DNA of 26,558 nt. Source: Limimaricola sp041580155. GTDB taxonomy: Bacteria; Pseudomonadota; Alphaproteobacteria; Rhodobacterales; Rhodobacteraceae. The stretch lies in assembly GCA_041580155.1 (NCBI GenBank), contig JBFGEI010000009.1, positions 1-26,558 of the forward strand, in the 5' to 3' direction. A program made the position numbers and the translations under genes. The notes beneath the pieces were generated by a model, which saw only the letters and a list, made by a program, of their open reading frames with translations, was not told the origin of the DNA and ran no database searches. Shown piece by piece: positions 24,405 to 26,558 of this stretch (its first letter is position 1; each line of letters starts with the position of its first letter).

Positions 24405-25418
24405 TCAGCCTTCTTGTTTCACCGGCATGGCGATCGGCTTGGCCAGATCCGGTTGACCGCGCCCGGTCTTCCACAGCGAGAACGCCACGCCCGCGCCGAG
24501 GATCGCGAAGGTGATGCCGAGCGACCAGGCCGGCGGGAACTTCTCCCAGCCGAGCGCCTCGGCGACGAACACCTTGGAGCCGATGAACACCAAGAGCAGC
24601 GACAGCGCGTATTTCAGGTAGGCGAAGCGGTGCAGCACCGCCGCCAGCGCGAAGTAGAGCGCCCGCAACCCGAGGATCGCGAAGATGTTCGAGGTGTAGA
24701 CGATGTAGGGATCGGTGGTGATGGTGAACACCGCCGGCACCGAGTCCACCGCGAACACCAGGTCGGCGACCTCGATCAGCATCAGCGCCAGAAGCAACGG
24801 CGTGATGTAGCGCTTGAGCTTGCCGGTCGCCGGATCGGTGCGGGTCACGGTGAAGGCGTGGCCGTGCAGCTCGTCGGTCACCGGCAGACGCCGCTTCAGG
24901 AACTTCAGCAGCCGGTTGTCCGAGATGTCGTGATCGGCTTCCGACACGAACAGCATCTTGATGCCGGTCACGATCAGGAAGGCGGCGAAGATATACAGCA
25001 CCCAGTGGTATTCGGCGACGATGGTCGCGCCGAGGCCGATCATCAGGCCGCGCAGCGCGATCACGCCCAGGATGCCCCAGAACAGCACCCGGTGCTGGTA
25101 CTGCCGCGGGATCGCGAAGAAGCCGAAGATCAGCGCGATGACGAAGATGTTGTCCATCGCCAGGGTCTTTTCGACCACGAAGGCGGTGAGATACTGCGCC
25201 GTCGCCTCGCCGCCCATCTGCCACCAGATGAAACCGGCGAAGGACAGGCCCAGGGTGATGTACATGGCCGAAAGCTTCAGGCTTTCGGAAACGCCGATCT
25301 CGTGATCGTCGCTGTGCAGCACGCCCAGGTCGAAGATCAGCAGAGCGGCGACCAGCGCCAGGAAGACAAGCCACATCCAGAGCGGCTTGCCGAGAAACAG
25401 AATAAGCAGGATTTCCAC
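24405..25418 (-). CDS. TerC/Alx-family integral membrane protein
   Basis: The 337-residue polytopic protein belongs to the TerC family, members of which export Mn2+ or feed metal to secreted enzymes. About eight to nine helices are visible. Conserved acidic residues lie in membranes: D30 (I-F-D-L-G-V), E83 and D89 (V-V-E-K-T-L-A-M-D-N), E216, D219 and D225 (L-I-E-V-A-D-L-V-F-A-V-D-S-V-P-A). The central charged loop (about 160-200) separates two repeats. I chose the GTG at 25418 because AGAGG lies about 6 bases upstream and the protein then begins E-I-L-L-x-x-F-L-G-K-P, as relatives do. Upstream in-frame codons give an unrelated hydrophilic leader. The gene converges on the ABC operon. Confidence 0.88.
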   Translation of the reverse strand: MEILLILFLGKPLWMWLVFLALVAALLIFDLGVLHSDDHEIGVSESLKLSAMYITLGLSFAGFIWWQMGGEATAQYLTAFVVEKTLAMDNIFVIALIFGFFAIPRQYQHRVLFWGILGVIALRGLMIGLGATIVAEYHWVLYIFAAFLIVTGIKMLFVSEADHDISDNRLLKFLKRRLPVTDELHGHAFTVTRTDPATGKLKRYITPLLLALMLIEVADLVFAVDSVPAVFTITTDPYIVYTSNIFAILGLRALYFALAAVLHRFAYLKYALSLLLVFIGSKVFVAEALGWEKFPPAWSLGITFAILGAGVAFSLWKTGRGQPDLAKPIAMPVKQEG

Positions 25419-25451
25419 GATGACCTCTTGTGCATGACCGCACCCGAGGTC

Positions 25452-25490
25452 GGGGTGTCTGGACCCCATGACCATCGGGCACACCCGATG
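25452..25490 (-). promoter_or_regulatory. Structured leader upstream of the TerC-family gene
   Basis: Two hairpins lie 33-72 bases before the GTG. One is a perfect 7-bp stem CATCGGG/CCCGATG with a TGTG loop (25490-25473). The other is GGGGT/ACCCC with a 6-base loop (25467-25452). Alternative pairing between GGACC and GGTCC is also possible. I could not find the conserved bases of the yybP-ykoY (Mn2+) riboswitch here. Confidence 0.35.
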
Positions 25491-25592
25491 CGGTCCGACA
25501 TCACGTGGAAGATCCAGCGTCAGAGGGGCCCGGCCCGCAGATGGTAGATCGGTCGGGCCAGACCCGGCTACAAGGGAGCCTCGGAAATAATT

Positions 25593-25612
25593 CCGCCGCC
25601 CGACGGCGGCGG
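25593..25612 (-). terminator. Intrinsic terminator after the ferric-reductase-like gene
   Basis: A perfect 8-bp GC stem (CCGCCGCC/GGCGGCGG) with a 4-base loop is followed on the minus strand by AATTATTTCC. This is the only hairpin in the window with a T-containing tail. It lies 50 bases after the stop of the membrane gene. Confidence 0.6.
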
Positions 25613-25662
25613 TCGCCGGCCCCGTCTGATTCGATGATTGCCGTGGTCGTTGGCGGCGGCGT

Positions 25663-26268
25663 TCAGGCCCTGCGGCGGCTCAGCAGCCTCCAGCTGCGCA
25701 GGTCGATCAGCAACTTGATCATCACCGCGACAACCAGCGCGCAGAGCGCCGCTTTCGACCACGCACCCATCGTTCCCTCGATCAGCAGCGCGTGCGCGAC
25801 GCTGCCCAGCAGGACCGTGACCACCAGCGCCGTATGACCCTGGCGCCACCGCCTCGGGCGCAGCCGCCGCTTGACCGCGGCCAGCAGCGCGGCGGCGAAG
25901 ACCGCCCACATGGCGATGACGCCCCAGGCCGAGAACGGCGTCGGCGACCGGAACAGCAGCGCGTCGACCACGTCGGGCGGGCTGGTCAGCCACAGCCCCG
26001 CGACATGCACGATCACCGTCGCGACGAGCGTCCCGCCGACCCAGCGATGCAGCCGCCGTCCGCGGCGCGGCGGCAGACCGGGAAGATACCCGCCCACCAG
26101 CAGCGGCTGCAGCAGGATCAGCGCCATCGCGACCACCCCCGCCAGCCCGGCCACGATGTAGACCGGATCGCGCCAGGCAAGCAGAGGGCTTGTCGCGGCG
26201 ACCGCGTCCGGCACCGCGATCGCCGTGACAAGCCCGCTCCTGACCAGGGCCGCGCGAAGCGTCGGCAA
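25663..26268 (-). CDS. Ferric-reductase-like transmembrane heme protein
   Basis: The product has about 201 residues with five to six hydrophobic segments (about 33-56, 70-92, 108-130, 144-163 and 168-188). Histidines in or next to the helices (R-L-H-R-W, V-I-V-H-V-A-G-L, G-H-T-A-L, V-A-H-A-L) could ligate heme, as in the ferric-reductase/MsrQ family. It has no FAD/NAD domain, so electrons would come from a partner. The start is uncertain: TTG at 26268 sits 5 bases after the upstream stop without a clear Shine-Dalgarno sequence, and GTG at 26214 is an alternative. The gene appears co-transcribed with the dioxygenase-like gene. Confidence 0.65.
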   Translation of the reverse strand: MPTLRAALVRSGLVTAIAVPDAVAATSPLLAWRDPVYIVAGLAGVVAMALILLQPLLVGGYLPGLPPRRGRRLHRWVGGTLVATVIVHVAGLWLTSPPDVVDALLFRSPTPFSAWGVIAMWAVFAAALLAAVKRRLRPRRWRQGHTALVVTVLLGSVAHALLIEGTMGAWSKAALCALVVAVMIKLLIDLRSWRLLSRRRA

Positions 26269-26273
26269 TGCGA

Positions 26274-26558
26274 TCAGACCGGCTGCAGAACGAAGTGCGC
26301 GCCGAGGCTGGTGTGGCGCGCGCTTGGCATCACCGGGCGCAGGAACACGGTTTCGAAGGCGTCGTCGTCATAGGCGAGATGGCCGTGCGGCTGGCCGAAG
26401 GCGGGCACGATCTGCGGCATTTCCAAGCGGAATTCACCGCGCGCATCGGTCAGCGTGGCGCCGTGGCTGTGCGGATCGCGCTCGTGCCCCTCGGTGGTGT
26501 GGGCCCAGATCTGAATTCGCACCCCTGCGAGCGGCGCACCGTCACCAGCGCGGCGCAC
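26274..26558 (-). CDS. Intradiol-dioxygenase-like protein, C-terminal part (cut by window edge)
   Basis: Only the last about 94 residues are present; the 5' end lies beyond the right edge. The fragment starts with P-L-A-G-V-R-I-Q-I-W-A, continues with a G-x-x-x-T-D-A-R-G-E-F-R-L pattern, and has histidines in H-S-H-G and P-H-G-H. This matches the beta-sandwich and late metal-ligand region of intradiol ring-cleavage dioxygenases (protocatechuate/catechol family) or their non-catalytic relatives. The first two Fe-Tyr ligands cannot be checked here. The gene is followed 5 bases later by the ferric-reductase-like gene, suggesting a redox or secreted aromatic-oxidation role. The assignment is tentative. 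Confidence 0.5.
   Translation of the reverse strand: MRRAGDGAPLAGVRIQIWAHTTEGHERDPHSHGATLTDARGEFRLEMPQIVPAFGQPHGHLAYDDDAFETVFLRPVMPSARHTSLGAHFVLQPV

Noticed and set aside
25419..25484. In-frame upstream GTG start for the TerC-family protein
   Set aside because: It adds 22 hydrophilic residues overlapping the leader hairpins, while the GTG at 25418 has AGAGG and gives the usual family N-terminus.
25419..25592. Canonical yybP-ykoY riboswitch upstream of the TerC-family gene
   Set aside because: The conserved GGGGAGUA and CAAGACC elements are not visible on the sense strand. A CAGACC-like match is only on the opposite strand.

Overview
The window is a very GC-rich stretch of alphaproteobacterial chromosome, most likely from Rhodobacterales (the Rhodobacter/Roseobacter group). 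This rests on several signs: the strong G/C preference at third codon positions, the LysR/DUF1127 divergent pair, the CbpA/CbpM chaperone pair, the GTG starts, and hairpin terminators without U tracts. No rRNA, tRNA, insertion sequence, CRISPR array or phage gene was seen. Genes are tightly packed and no gene-free gap exceeds 300 bases. The assignment to an order is inference from gene types, not from a marker gene.

Left part (1-8702). A small two-helix membrane protein is followed by a CbpA-type J-domain co-chaperone with its modulator CbpM. Next come a DUF1127 protein and a divergent LysR regulator that share a palindromic control region, then a Gre-like elongation factor with an unusual tip. 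A GbsR/MarR-type regulator lies divergent to a two-gene RND efflux operon (adaptor plus inner-membrane pump). Repeated half-sites lie between regulator and pump. No outer-membrane channel gene is present.

Middle part (8703-13415). A secreted lectin-like protein with four cysteines is followed by a class III aminotransferase and an acetylpolyamine amidohydrolase-like deacetylase. The last two probably form a polyamine-catabolic unit. An MFS transporter comes next, preceded by a 10-codon mini-ORF with its own Shine-Dalgarno sequence.

Core of interest (13465-24332). A PAS-rich hybrid histidine kinase and an OmpR-type response regulator are divergent from a seven-gene operon. Its order is PaaK-like ligase, LivG-type ATPase, FadD-like acyl-CoA synthetase, LivH and LivM permeases, periplasmic binding protein and LivF-type ATPase. 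Two acyl-adenylating enzymes built into a branched-chain-amino-acid-type ABC transporter suggest uptake of a carboxylic acid (aromatic, alicyclic or fatty) coupled to CoA activation, probably under the adjacent two-component system. The PaaK-like protein lacks the normal ATP-binding P-loop, so it may be non-catalytic or mechanistically different. Imperfect 11-bp direct repeats in the divergent promoter are candidate response-regulator sites.

Right end (24333-26558). A strong hairpin separates this operon from a convergent TerC/Alx-type membrane protein with a structured leader. After that come a ferric-reductase-like heme membrane protein and the 3' end of an intradiol-dioxygenase-like gene cut by the window edge.
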